64,000 bases of DNA from Entonaema liquescens (lineage: Eukaryota > Ascomycota > Sordariomycetes > Xylariales > Xylariaceae): contig CADCSX010000023.1 of the NCBI GenBank assembly GCA_902805475.1, positions 3,472,001 through 3,536,000 of the forward strand, read 5' to 3'. Shown here in pieces: positions 1 through 10,881 of this stretch. Numbering within the stretch: position 1 is the stretch's first letter; every line of letters begins with the position of its first letter. Position numbers and translations under genes: made by a program. The notes under the pieces were generated by a model. That model ran no database searches. It was not told the DNA's origin and was given only the letters and a program-made list of their open reading frames with translations.

Positions 1-3000
1 CCCACGGGATACTTCGCTGCGCTTTTGGCCCTTTTGAACCAATCGCTTGAAAGTGGGAAGGTCAACAATGAATTAACACCATCAATTGTCTATCTCCTCG
101 ATGTCGTTACGCCTTATGCGCCGCAACCTCTCCTCCGATCCAAATTCACACAGATCCTCACACTATTAGCGCCTGTCTTATTACTCGAAGATGCAGAGGC
201 GCCTTTACTACGGCCTTCGATAGGATGTCTTGAAAATCTACTTCTTGCCCAGGATGCGGCAGCATGGAAACTGCCGACAAGCGAGATAAGCCCGCGGCGA
301 GCTGTCGCGGGTCTTCTGCACCTTGCGATGGACCACAGGCCGAAAGTACGAAAGCGCGCCCAGATGGCTTTACGAAAAGTCCTCCAAAACCCTCCTCCGA
401 GCCCGTCCTTGGACCATCCCGCAGCGGATCTGTGCGCCGAATCGGCAATGAGGACTTTGACTGAAGCAGCAAACAAAGCCGCCGCGTCGAGGAAGCAGAA
501 GAAGTCGTCGTCAGAACATGATCCAGCGCTTATACATGCTTTGCAGCTTGTAAGGACAGTAGCGGCGGCGACTGGTGGCTGGCCGAGCAAGAATATCGAG
601 GCGCTGTGCGAACTTTTGCTTGGCATCGCTAGGACGGGAAATGAACATATGACGATGGCTGTTTTCGAAATCTTCGAGATGATTTTCGAGGGCATGGCGG
701 ATGGGATTGCCTCCGCTAAGCTTCCCCGTCTCCTCGAGACTATCTCTGAGCTGCGCCCTTCGTCCAATGACACACAATTACTACCCCCCTGGATTGCCAT
801 ATTATCAAGAGGCTACGATGTGTCCTCTCAGATGGAGCCGGATGAGACATTCCAAAAGCTCCCAGATCTATTTACGATGGTATCTGAGTTTATGGAGTCC
901 TCTTCCCATAATATAAGAGTCTCCGCTTCAGAGTGTTTAATCTCATTTATGGTGAATTGTATCCCTGATCAAGTCATAATCGAGCCTTCGATATACGATG
1001 AGAAGATCCTTGAGAAGGTAGCTAAAATTGCTGAGAACCTTCTCAGCGTCAAATACCAAGCGGCCTGGATGGAGACTTTCAACGTATTGGGTGCGATTTT
1101 TGATGCGCTTAGGTGGCGTGCTAACCCGATGATGCTGAATGTCGTGCGCACGGTTGGCGAGCTCCGCGGAAACGATTCTTTTATGGGCAAGAAGGAGGCG
1201 GACGAAGTAATTGGAAAGGCAATCCTGGCAATGGGACCTGAAGCCGTCCTAAGCGTACTTCCTCTCAACCTTGTCAGGCCAGCTCAAGGCCAACCTGGTA
1301 GAGCTTGGATGCTACCGATTCTCAGGGACTACACTGCTAATACCAATCTTCAACATTTCAAGACAGAATTCATCCCGCTAAGCGAGGCGATGTTTCAACG
1401 TGTTATGGATAACGGAGATGCTAAGACAATGGAGACTAAGATCTTTGAGACTATCGTTCACCAGACCTGGTCAATCTTGCCTGGATATTGCAACCTGCCT
1501 CTAGACTTAACAGTTGCGTTTGACCAGGCATTCGCTGAGATGCTCGCCAATCTCCTGTACAGACAAGTCGATCTCAGACTCGACGTCTGCCGAGCCCTCA
1601 AGGCCCTTGTAGAGTCTAATCAAGCCGTGGTTTCAGTTGAAAGCGAAGATGATTTAATTCTCAGAAGTCGAGTTTCCAAAGAGGATGCCCAGAAAAATCT
1701 GACGTATCTTGGGAACTTTGCAGGAAACCTCCTAGCAGTCCTTTTCAACGTTTACAGCCAAACACTTCCTCAGTCTAGAGGCCCTATACTTCAGACTATT
1801 AATGCCTATTTGAGCATTACCCCTGAGAAGGAACTTATCGAGACTTTTGATCGTGTCAGCACAATGTTAGCTTCTTCGTTGAACGAAGCAAAAGGCGAGG
1901 CGGGTAAAGACAAAGGTCAAAAATCAAAAGATCAGATGCCTTCTACAGCCCAAACCTTGATGGACTTGGTAATTACGATATCTATATACCTTCCTCGTCA
2001 AAGTTTCGGGCCTCTCTTCAATATTGCAGCTCTCATCATTGTTAGAGATGATGACCCTCAACTACAGAAGAAAGCTTATAAGCTCATCCCGCGACTTGCC
2101 GAGTCGGATACTGGCAAAGTAGCGCTTCAAGAGCGAAACACGGAACTTCAAGAATTAATATTATCGAGCGCAGAAAAGGTCTCGGTTCCTGCACGAAGGG
2201 AACGACTAGCAGCAATTACTGCGTTGATGCCATTTATTCCCGATACCGCACTCCATTTTATCCCTTCGGTATTATCCGAGGTAGTCATCTGCTGTAAGGA
2301 GAATAACGAGAAGGCTAGAACATTGGCTTTTGACCTTCTTGTTCTTATGGGACGAACACTAGAGGAAGCGAAGGGCAAATTAATCGATAACAGCAAGGTC
2401 CCTCATATGCCAAATGACGCACCGGCAGTTCCCGCAAGCGTCGAAGAATATTTCACCATGGTCAGCGCTGGCCTTGCGGGTAGCACGCCTCACATGATAT
2501 CTGCTTCCATCACTGCTCTTACTCGTATCCTTTACGAGTTTCGCGAAACTGTCAACAAGGACGTTCTAAATGACCTAGTACAGACAATGGATCTTTTCTT
2601 AACATCTAACAATCGAGAGATTGTCAAGAGTGTTTTGGGATTTGTGAAAGTGTGTGTTATTAGTTTGCCAACGGAGATGATGATTCCACGTCTACCAACC
2701 ATGGTTCCAAACTTGATGGTCTGGGCGCACGAGCACAAGGGCCACTTTAGAGCCAAGGTCAAGCATATTGTAGAACGAATGGTCCGTCGTTTCGGCTTCG
2801 ACGCCGTCAACCGGAATTGCCCCGAAGCGGACCGAAAGTTAATCACCAATATCCGCAAGACCAAGGAGCGCAGCAAGAGACGGAAGGACGCTGCTAAGGA
2901 AGGAGGTGACGACGAGGACGACAACCAGCAGAACGGCAAGCGACGAAGCAGATTCGAAAGCGAATACGACGAAGCGCTGTATAGCAGCGAAGAGTCAGAC

Positions 3001-3633
3001 GATTCAGACGATTCCGACGCCGAAGTCCTCGGGAAATCACGCAGGGCACAAAAGGGCGGCTCCACGTACATTATGGAAGACGAGGACGAGCCGCTCGACC
3101 TCCTAGACCGCAAGGCGCTCGCCAGCATCTCGTCGACGAAACCCGGCAAGCTGCGCAAGGCCGGCAGGACCAAGGCCAAGACCGACCTGGACGGCAAGCT
3201 GATCCTCGGCGAAGAAGAGGGTGCTAACGACGACGCCATGGTCATCGATACCCCCCGCCAAGGCGGCGAGGAATCGGGCGTCGGAGCGTACGTCGCTGCG
3301 CTCAAGAGCAAGGATGTCGGGCGCAGGGGCCGCGGTGGTAGGTTGAAGTTCTCGAATAGACGGGGGGGCAAAGACGACGACGAAGATGAGGAGATGGATG
3401 TTGATGAGAAGGACGTGTCGACGATCAAGACGCAGATTAACAGGGGCGGCGGTAGAGGCGGTGCTGGGCCTCGGGGAGGCCGACCTACACGTGGTGGTGG
3501 TGGGATGCGCGGCGGGGGTAGGAGCGGAAGGGGTGGTATCGCAGCGGGCAGACGGGGTCTCGGGCAGGAGAAGAGGCACGGCCCGGCATTTGGTGGGAAG
3601 GTCGGGAAGCCCAAGTCTCCGGGGAGGAGATAG
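1..3633 (+). CDS. RRP12: RRP12-like ribosome biogenesis protein (5' partial)
   Basis: A large HEAT-repeat protein of the RRP12/NUC173 family. In yeast this protein rides on pre-40S and pre-60S particles in the nucleolus and nucleus and helps their maturation and export. The frame is open from base 1 with no stop upstream. It begins PTGYFAALLALLNQ, which looks like the family's N-terminal region, so the true start lies outside the window; 1210 codons are present. Most of the protein is helical repeats without an active-site motif. The tail is characteristic: a basic stretch (TKERSKRRKD) around residue 950, acidic Ser/Asp patches (EESDDSDDSDAE) around 1000, then an RGG/GRGG-rich end from about 1140 that should bind RNA. 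No intron is visible. The 360-codon antisense frame at 2532-3614 is only a shadow of this GC-rich tail. Identification is confident; the missing N-terminus cannot be described. Confidence 0.94.
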   Translation, partial: PTGYFAALLALLNQSLESGKVNNELTPSIVYLLDVVTPYAPQPLLRSKFTQILTLLAPVLLLEDAEAPLLRPSIGCLENLLLAQDAAAWKLPTSEISPRRAVAGLLHLAMDHRPKVRKRAQMALRKVLQNPPPSPSLDHPAADLCAESAMRTLTEAANKAAASRKQKKSSSEHDPALIHALQLVRTVAAATGGWPSKNIEALCELLLGIARTGNEHMTMAVFEIFEMIFEGMADGIASAKLPRLLETISELRPSSNDTQLLPPWIAILSRGYDVSSQMEPDETFQKLPDLFTMVSEFMESSSHNIRVSASECLISFMVNCIPDQVIIEPSIYDEKILEKVAKIAENLLSVKYQAAWMETFNVLGAIFDALRWRANPMMLNVVRTVGELRGNDSFMGKKEADEVIGKAILAMGPEAVLSVLPLNLVRPAQGQPGRAWMLPILRDYTANTNLQHFKTEFIPLSEAMFQRVMDNGDAKTMETKIFETIVHQTWSILPGYCNLPLDLTVAFDQAFAEMLANLLYRQVDLRLDVCRALKALVESNQAVVSVESEDDLILRSRVSKEDAQKNLTYLGNFAGNLLAVLFNVYSQTLPQSRGPILQTINAYLSITPEKELIETFDRVSTMLASSLNEAKGEAGKDKGQKSKDQMPSTAQTLMDLVITISIYLPRQSFGPLFNIAALIIVRDDDPQLQKKAYKLIPRLAESDTGKVALQERNTELQELILSSAEKVSVPARRERLAAITALMPFIPDTALHFIPSVLSEVVICCKENNEKARTLAFDLLVLMGRTLEEAKGKLIDNSKVPHMPNDAPAVPASVEEYFTMVSAGLAGSTPHMISASITALTRILYEFRETVNKDVLNDLVQTMDLFLTSNNREIVKSVLGFVKVCVISLPTEMMIPRLPTMVPNLMVWAHEHKGHFRAKVKHIVERMVRRFGFDAVNRNCPEADRKLITNIRKTKERSKRRKDAAKEGGDDEDDNQQNGKRRSRFESEYDEALYSSEESDDSDDSDAEVLGKSRRAQKGGSTYIMEDEDEPLDLLDRKALASISSTKPGKLRKAGRTKAKTDLDGKLILGEEEGANDDAMVIDTPRQGGEESGVGAYVAALKSKDVGRRGRGGRLKFSNRRGGKDDDEDEEMDVDEKDVSTIKTQINRGGGRGGAGPRGGRPTRGGGGMRGGGRSGRGGIAAGRRGLGQEKRHGPAFGGKVGKPKSPGRR

Positions 3634-4387
3634 ATGGACTGTTTGACTCTGGCTATGGGGGAGAGGGGATACAGATGCCATATGTCAATCCGAGTTTGAT
3701 ACCCGCTTGCAGCACATACATGGGTAGGTCACGTTTGTACCTACCTACTGCCGCACCATGTAGATCCTCATGTCTACAGCCTTGATGTTTACTATTCCCC
3801 TGAACGGGTTGCGGCGTACTAGGTTTTACCATAGGGTTAGTTAGGAAAAAATATACTTCATCTTCATTTCATTCCATTCATTCATTCATTCCTTATCATA
3901 TCATCTACTCTTGGTGGAAACCAACCACCAAGCGGGGGATGGCAATGCATTAGTCGTCCTTGGTATTAAGCTTAGCTAGCTAGCTACCTTGCTATTTCAA
4001 TAACAACCCAATTCAGTTCGTCAAAGTAAACAATTCCAATCCCGTGACTGCAAAAAATACGATATCATGACGGCGACAAACAAACCAAAGATCAATCAAC
4101 AACTCGAAAGGGAGGAAAATATGTACGAGAAAAAACGACTGTTGAGAATGTGATACAACGTTTCCGTTAAGGGCCCTTTTCCCTTAGTTACGCTCCGGAC
4201 GCCGGCGAGTTGGTTTGACATGCCCTCCTTTTGCGAGATTGCTTGCGCATGTTTCGCTAGTAGGATCTCTTTTTTACACATGATTATTTCTATCCTAGTT
4301 AGATGGCTGGGTGGTTCGATCTGACGATCCAACTAACCAGCAAGCTAGCCATCTAGTCGGTTGATAGAATCCTTCCCCCTCGTTCGT
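3634..4387. other. intergenic, convergent RRP12/VTI1 3' ends
   Basis: No gene is seen in this 754-bp spacer between two converging genes, so it should hold both 3' UTRs. It contains a short CATT-type simple repeat near 3864-3895 and a GCTA repeat near 3971-3985. No CDS or RNA gene could be supported. Confidence 0.7.
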
Positions 4388-5238
4388 TTACCTGAACTTG
4401 CTGTAAATCACAGCGAAGATCAGGATGACGAGGACAGCGATGATAGCAATGGTGATCACCCGATTCGTAGCCATCCTGCATGATTTCTTCCGTTAGCCTC
4501 ATTTCATCTCATCCAGCTTAACGCCTCTCTATAAAGGGGCAAGGGGGGGCAAAACGTCATTTACCTACGAGCCATACCCCTCAGCGTCTTAACGCTGCGA
4601 TCGACATAGCCCTCGCTCTCGTACAGGATCTGGGAGGTATGCGCGATGCGCTCGCGCTGCTGGTGCAGGTCGGCGAGGGTGCCGGCGCCGATCTGCTCCG
4701 TGTCGTGGGCGAGCGCCTGGCTGGCGCGCAGCCGCTGGGAGCTGCGGTCCAGCCGGTCGGTTCCGCTCAGCAGCTGCTGCCGCTGCTCGAGCTGCAGGTC
4801 CGACGGTGTCGAACTTGGGTCGTCCGTGTACCGGGAGCCGAAGAGCGCGGCGCGGTCGTCCGATAGCGTGCGTAGCTTGCGCTTGTACCCGTCTACGTCG
4901 GTTTCGAGGTTCCGGAAGCGTTGGTTTATCTTGGGCCGCGAGGACGAGGGGATGTTTTGCTTCTCGAGACGCATTTGGCCGAGCTAGAGGGTGGTGGTGT
5001 TAGTTGGAGGAAGAAGGGAGATGGATGGATAGGTGGGTGAGTGGGTAGGTGGTATTACCAGTTCGTCGGCTTCCTCGAGGGCACGCTCGGCGGCGGTGAT
5101 GGCGGCCTTGCGCGGCTCGCCGTTTAGTTCGGGGATTTGGTCGAGTTTCTGGGTTAAGTCGGCTTGGACTAGCTTGAATTCGGCTTCATAGCTGCTGAAC
5201 AGCTCGGAGCCGGCGTCGGTGTCGAGCGGGTTGGCCAT
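4388..5238 (-). CDS. VTI1: Vti1-type v-SNARE
   Basis: Qb-SNARE of the Vti1 family, acting in fusion of Golgi-, endosome- and vacuole-bound vesicles. Three exons on the minus strand: 5059-5238, 4565-4983 and 4388-4475, giving 228 residues (yeast Vti1 is 217). Introns of 75 and 89 nt have GTAATA and GTAAAT donors. The N-terminal domain starts MANPLDTDAGSELFSSYEAE. The SNARE coiled coil covers roughly residues 125-200 and ends YVDRSVKTLRGMARR. The last exon supplies the tail anchor (ITIAIIAVLVILIFAVIY) followed by SKFR. The last intron splits an arginine codon, and joining gives the uninterrupted ARRMATNRV typical of the family. The short tail exon is easily missed because it is only 88 nt. A second SNARE, BET1, lies 37 kb away. 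Confidence 0.95.
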
Positions 5239-6887
5239 GATAGGTTATAGTTGATTACGTCTTGTCGCTTCTTTTTTTCGTCTCAGGAGGCTCACGAAGA
5301 GAGGGAACAGTAGTTAAACAAGGAACGTGGAATGGATATCGCAGGATAATAGTTAGAATTAGATGTATATGCCTGCTTACTAGACTCGTGTGGTTGACGT
5401 GGTTGGCTGACTGTAGATAGTACAATAGATTACATAGTAATAGTATGTAATGAAGGTTGCAGGAGAGACTGGGGTCAGTTGCGTAACCCAGGAACGGCTT
5501 CTAACAACTTCTTAGATCCGTCAATGCGGTCCAGACCATGCGAAAACGCTAAGTGGATCACTCTTGCATATTCAGCCACATATTTTATGTAAGTCCTTCC
5601 ACTTACCCTGCCACCTAATAGCTCTGACCAGCCACATAAAGTGGAGATTCACATCTTGGAAGGAAGTAAAAAATAAGTAGTATTTTAATCATTTTTAAAC
5701 TTTGGATGCTTTTCCTCTTTTTCCTTTCCCTTTTTCTTCTCCATAGAAAGTTGAACCCCCGGAAAGCAGAATAATTAGGCTCCGCGTCCTATTTAACGAC
5801 GGACGTGGAGTTGTATTAGCCGGGCAGACTGAACATGGAGCTTCTAAGAATTGGGCATTAGACGGTTTGGTCTTCGGACTGCCGCCTCTGAGTACTCGAT
5901 CCCGTTGAGCCTCGACATTTTTGATCGGAGCGATGCAATATTGTGACTGAATTCTGAATGATCAACCCTGGTGAATTGTCAAATAGACAGTTAATGATAT
6001 GGAGGAATTTGTTTATAACTGTTTGTTCCTTATTGATACGAGTACTTGCAATATTTTGTGATAGAGCTGCGTATGGCTGCGTATGGCTTCGTATGGCTTC
6101 GATACAGTAACTAGATTTAGCCAGTTACCTTCGACGATATCATGTCTCGGACGATAAATTGTTCCGGTATCGTACAGGTTTCTGCAAGCCGCAGTCAATG
6201 CGTCCAAGTCTCAGAAAATATGGCAATGAGTAAAAACCCATGTCTATAAATCCCAAAACGGTTTCAACAGACAGGTTTGTGATATGAGATGAAAATACGA
6301 TAAGAAATAAAATAAGAATTGGGGCCTCTCCTATTTTCTCATACGTTCATCTCGGCAACAACGGTCGACTAAATCAGCTTCAGCCCCAGAATTGTTCTAG
6401 CGCGTCTTACTTTCTCTTGGGTCTCGATCGTATGAAAATGTAAGTTGCGGTTGCATGTGAGAGATATCCCCATACCTTAAGGTCTCTCTTTCCATATAAC
6501 TACATTTTTATCAAATGTAAAATCGCAGTTTCCACCTTTACATATTACTAGTACATAATACATAATACATCGTTACCCTTACTTCCTCCATTCCAAAAAA
6601 AAAAAAAAAAAAAAGAATTCCATTCCAATCATTCCAATCGCGTTTTCTTGTTTGCACCGCTTTGCCGATCTGGTATGACTATCGAAACTTGGACCACGCT
6701 GTGTGGTCGCCTACGGAGTCTACCCGCATAGTTAGCTTCCTTCCATTCCTCGGAGTATTTCTTAATGCTTTATCACATGCTTCTCTCTTGAATCTTGCTT
6801 GTTCCCATATATTATTCTATGAATCTTTTAGTGCCCGAATTATTCCAGACTCCTCGGCTCCCGTACTCTTTTATCGTTTAGAAATCG
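5239..6887. other. intergenic, divergent promoters of VTI1 and amine oxidase gene
   Basis: 1.65 kb between divergently transcribed genes with no supportable coding region. The 64-codon minus-strand frame at 6013-6207 overlaps a tandem repeat and looks fortuitous. A poly-A run of about 18 lies near 6595-6614. Confidence 0.65.
6071..6100. repeat. 10-bp tandem repeat
   Basis: Three consecutive copies of a 10-mer (gtatggctgc, gtatggcttc, gtatggcttc), preceded by one degenerate copy (atagagctgc). Intergenic; no function is suggested. Confidence 0.8.
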
Positions 6888-8568
6888 ATGACATCGTCGA
6901 CTAACTGGGTGCCCAGGAAGAAGGTCGCCATCGTTGGCAGCGGCTCTGCCGGCATTGGCGCTCTCTGGGCTTTGAATCGCACTCATCATGACGTGTATCT
7001 TTACGAGGCGGCCGACCGCCTGGGTGGTCATACCAACACGGTAGAATGGAAGAAGGGCAAATTCACTACCTTGGTCGACACGGGCTTCATCGTTCTCAAT
7101 GCTGCGACGTACCGTTAGTAAACCAATGAATCTACAAACACGCGTGTTTACTAACCATTATCAGCAAACTTCATAAATTTCCTCAATTATGTCAAGGTCA
7201 AGACCTTGCCCACTCAGATGACCTTTGGCGTTTCAAGGGATCGTGGGAAATTCGAGTGGGCAGGGACAAGTTTGGATTCTATATTCTGTCAGAGGAAGAA
7301 CCTTTTCTCTCCGCGCATGTGGAGGCTTATTTTCGATATCATCCGCTTTAATAAATTTTCTCTTGATTTATTAGAGGAAGATGATAGTGAGATATATCTT
7401 AATCCCGAAGCCCCAACTGCACCTATGGAGACCATTGGACAGTATTTGGATAGAGAAGGGTACTCCGAGACTTTTCGCAATGACTACCTAATCCCTATGA
7501 CAGCTGCTGTATGGAGTACTAGTCCTGATAAGTGTACCTTGGAGTTTCCGGCCGTGACACTTGTGCGGTTTATGTAAGTTCGATAAATAGAAGCCATCCG
7601 AGTATGAAGACTAATTCTTGTCAAGGTGGAATCATCATCTTCTCAGTACAGTCGCGACAAGACCAGACTGGCTTACACTAGCTGACGGCGCGAAGTCATA
7701 CGTCAAGGCGGTGATGAAAGGGTTCCCACCAAACCATCTGTTTCTGAAATCCCCTGTCAAACATGTTAGCAACGACAAAGACGGACGTGTTAAGCTACAT
7801 TTAGAAAGCGGCACAACGGAGATATATGATCACGTCATATTAGCCACGCATGGGGACCAAGCATACCAAATCATTAAGCCTTCGGCTACAGCAGAAGAGC
7901 GGGCCATCATGTCCTCATTTGAAACCTCGGAGAATACCTGCGTTCTCCACTCGGATCTTTCGCACATGCCGAGGCGTCAGAAGTCCTGGTGCGCTTGGAA
8001 TTATCTCACGATGTCTTCACCCTGGACGGGCAAGGATATTGACAAAGTGTCGCTAACTTATAACATGAACATCCTACAACATATCCCGAAACAGGCTTTT
8101 GGCGATGTCCTCGTGACGTTAAATCCCATCCAGGAACCGAAGCCTGAGACTGTACAAGGTCGATATTCATACTCGCATCCGCTGTATAATCCTGCAGCAA
8201 TTCGGGCACAACACGCCCTACCGGCAATACAGAACAAGAGAGGGATTAGCTACGCTGGTGCATGGACTAAGTACGGCTTCCACGAAGATGGATTCAGCAG
8301 CGGGCTATACGTAGCCCAGGCCCATCTCGGAGCCAGATTGCCCTTCCAGTTTGTAGATTCGACATATAGCCGCGGAAGGCAACCCAGGTTGGGAATTGTA
8401 GACTTGTTCGTGAGAGTTATAATCCTGTTAATTCAGGTATTTGTCATACAATTGCTGGAGAGGGTGTTCAGCAGATCTAAGAGAAAAGCATCGAAACACA
8501 TAAACGGCATAGGAAACGGAACGGTAAAGGCAGCGAGAATTAGATTGGTAAACGGAAAACTGGCATAG
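6888..8568 (+). CDS. FAD-dependent amine oxidase-like oxidoreductase
   Basis: A flavoprotein of the NAD/FAD-binding amine oxidase superfamily. Exons 6888-7113, 7165-7573 and 7626-8568 join to 525 residues, with introns of 51 and 52 nt. A classic dinucleotide-binding fold is at the N-terminus: VAIVGSGSAG at residues 13-22, an acid ending the second strand (LYEAADRLGGHTNT) and a following Asp in LVDTGF. The C-terminal part has SYAGAWTKYGFHEDGFSSGL, the usual FAD-contacting end of these enzymes, then a hydrophobic segment (LFVRVIILLIQVFVIQLL) that may associate with a membrane. Bacterial relatives (COG2907-like) often sit beside cyclopropane fatty-acid synthase-like methyltransferases; no such neighbour is present here. 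The substrate is unknown, so I give no symbol. The start is the first ATG in frame just ahead of the FAD motif. Confidence 0.86.
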
Positions 8569-8985
8569 GTTGGGTAGACTTTTGAATAGCATCATCATTG
8601 TAAATTGTTTAGCTGAATATATTTTAAGCTTACATGGACGTTCAAGTCATTACACTACATGATCTAAGATAAAGTACTTATGTTCTTATGTTACGTGAGC
8701 CTCCGAGTACCTACCTAGGTAATGCTTTTGAACTTAATGTCAACTTACACCGATCACATGTTTTTTCTGCAGAAGTGGGCGTACCCTAGGACATGCAGAG
8801 TTACAGCGGGTAAGCCACTAATGAGACCCTGTACATGTAAAGCTTACAGGACCCACCTAAAATTCCCAGCAGCACCAGCGTTTTTGACGTCGACCCGTCG
8901 AACCGTCGAATTGTCGAACCCCACAACATGGTACGATAACATGACCTCGACCAGAAGTTGAGCTTGCCAACTTCCACCCGGCAGA
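8569..8985. other. intergenic, COX11 upstream region
   Basis: 417 bp holding the 3' end of the oxidoreductase gene and the COX11 promoter. Apart from the GTCGA-core tandem repeat described separately, no gene is seen. Confidence 0.6.
8889..8920. repeat. four 8-bp GTCGA-core tandem units upstream of COX11
   Basis: Consecutive octamers gtcgaccc, gtcgaacc, gtcgaatt and gtcgaacc, ending 65 bp before the COX11 start codon. The invariant GTCGA core with variable last bases could be a repeated protein-binding site or a simple repeat. The positions are seen directly; any regulatory role is inference. Confidence 0.55.
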
Positions 8986-10107
8986 ATGAACACTCTTTAC
9001 CAGACCTCATGGCGAGCGCTCCGATCCAGCACTTCGTCGACTTCGCCGTGGGCATGCGCATCGTGCCGGCGGGCGCTCACCCGAACACCTCCCCGGCGGA
9101 CCGTAACGAATTCGTCGGCGAGGAAACAACAGACTACAGCTCCAGCTCCTCCTCCCCCCGGACCCGGGATGCCGTCCATGGATCGGGTGCGCGAGTACTA
9201 CCGATATAAGAACCGCACGACTATGTAAATACTCTACCTTACCTTGCTTTACCTGCGCCCGAGCGTAGGTGTCGAAAAAAAAAAATAATAAATGTGAGAG
9301 GGAAAGACGAATGCTTAGTGGCGTTTTCTAGGTATTACACGCTTAGCGTGATACTCGGCACCGTGGCGTTCTCGTACGGCTCCGTGCCGATGTATAAGAT
9401 GGTGCGTTGGGATAGTTTCTTTTTGTTTTTATAGTTATACTTTTGTGCTTTTGTGCTTTTGGTTTTTGTGACGGGATATTGGAAGTGAGAGGAGAGGCTG
9501 AGGGCTAACCTTGCGAGGAATAGATCTGCCAGACAACAGGCTGGGGCGGCCAACCTATCCGCGCGCCGGGCCACGGGCCCTCGAGCGACGACGCAGACTT
9601 CGACCCGGCGTCGCGGCTGGTCCCCGTGACGGACGCGCGGCGGATCCGGGTGACGTTCAACGCGTCGGTGTCGGACGTGCTGCCGTGGAAGTTCGTGCCG
9701 CAGCAGCGGGAGGTGCGGGTGCTGCCGGGGGAGACGGCGCTCGCCTTCTACACGGCGACGAACCGCAGCGACAGCGACATCATCGGCGTCGCGACGTACA
9801 GCGTCACCCCCGCACAGGTCGCCCCCTACTTCAGCAAGATCCAGTGCTTCTGCTTCGAGGAGCAACGCCTGAACGCCGGCGAGACGGTCGATATGCCCGT
9901 GTTTTTTTATTTGGATCCCGATCTGCTGAATGATTTAAATATGCGCGGGATCAATGAGGTTACGCTGAGTTATACGTTCTTCAGTAAGTACTGCTTGGAT
10001 TTGATTTGTATTATCGTGAAATAAAGTGGAAGTTGGGCTAATGGTGATTGTCTGCAGAGGCGAAATATGATGATAATGGGAATTTTAAGGCTTTCCCGAC
10101 GACGTAG
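8986..10107 (+). CDS. COX11: cytochrome c oxidase assembly protein COX11
   Basis: Copper chaperone (CtaG/Cox11 family) of the inner mitochondrial membrane that delivers copper to the CuB site of cytochrome oxidase subunit 1. Exons 8986-9224, 9332-9401, 9524-9983 and 10058-10107 give 272 residues; introns are 107, 122 and 74 nt. Residues 1-60 are rich in Arg, Ser and Thr with almost no acid (MNTLYQTSWRALRSSTSS), as expected of a mitochondrial presequence. The transmembrane helix (YTLSVILGTVAFSYGSVPMY) is at about 81-101. The intermembrane-space domain carries the copper-binding CFCF motif (QCFCFEEQ, Cys211 and Cys213). The second exon is only 70 nt and encodes exactly the membrane segment. The last exon encodes just KYDDNGNFKAFPTT plus its flanks. 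The exon joins restore uninterrupted family sequence at each boundary. Confidence 0.96.
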
Positions 10108-10881
10108 ATATTGTGTATTATAGTGTATTAAAATAAATGGCAAATCTATATCAGTATTGAGATTGTTTCAATCTCAAGGCTTATGCGGATGGACGACCCT
10201 TATTCCCCCTTTTCAATTGCCTGAGTTACTTAGGCACTGTTTGTACTCTCCCCTAGAACAACAAGATCCGTCAGATATAATACTGAAGATTCGGATATTG
10301 ACCCCAGGTTCATGCGATAATGAACACCATGATAGATTCCCTTAAGCTCCATTCTCAAGTAGATACGAATAGTCGCAAAAGTTACGCATTAAACGCTTAG
10401 AACTTCTTAGGGGGGCATTGATGCAAGCCACACTGAAATGCATTAGCCATGTGTAACTCGTTAGATAAGATTAGACTAGGTGGCTGAGCTAGCTTGCCAG
10501 CTTACAGCTTACGTGCAGCTCAACCCTACGCCTTACGTCACTCCTAACTTTCCCAACTCATCGTAACCTTTGCGCTATCGCAATCCTCAAAGCTGTATAC
10601 ATCTCATACTCCAAACTTCCATACGCCATAGCTTAAATAGGTATCAGCCTAGTCGCAAGCACGCATGCATAAGCGGAATAACTTCCTCAAGATGAAAATC
10701 CGGACCTAATCAACAATCAAACTCATTCATTACTCTTCCTCCCTAATAAACCAACCCAACTCCATCCCCAGGAAGAAAGACACACCACTCAAACAAACAA
10801 CCCACCCCAATCCCAATCCCAATCCCAACTCCCAACTCCCAACTCCCAACTCCCAACTCCCAACTCCCTCCCTTCCTCAAA
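10108..10881. other. intergenic
   Basis: 774 bp between two same-strand genes. No coding region is supported. The last 80 bp form a CCCAAT/CCCAACT microsatellite that should lie in the promoter or 5' leader of the next gene. Confidence 0.6.
10806..10865. repeat. CCCAAT x3 then CCCAACT x6 microsatellite
   Basis: Three hexamers at 10806-10823 run directly into six perfect heptamers at 10824-10865, 17 bp before the next start codon. Probably transcribed in the 5' leader. Such repeats vary in copy number between isolates. Confidence 0.9.

Noticed and set aside
2532..3614. 360-codon minus-strand frame
   Set aside because: It is the antisense shadow of the GC-rich RGG/acidic tail of RRP12, and the product is low-complexity Pro/Ser.
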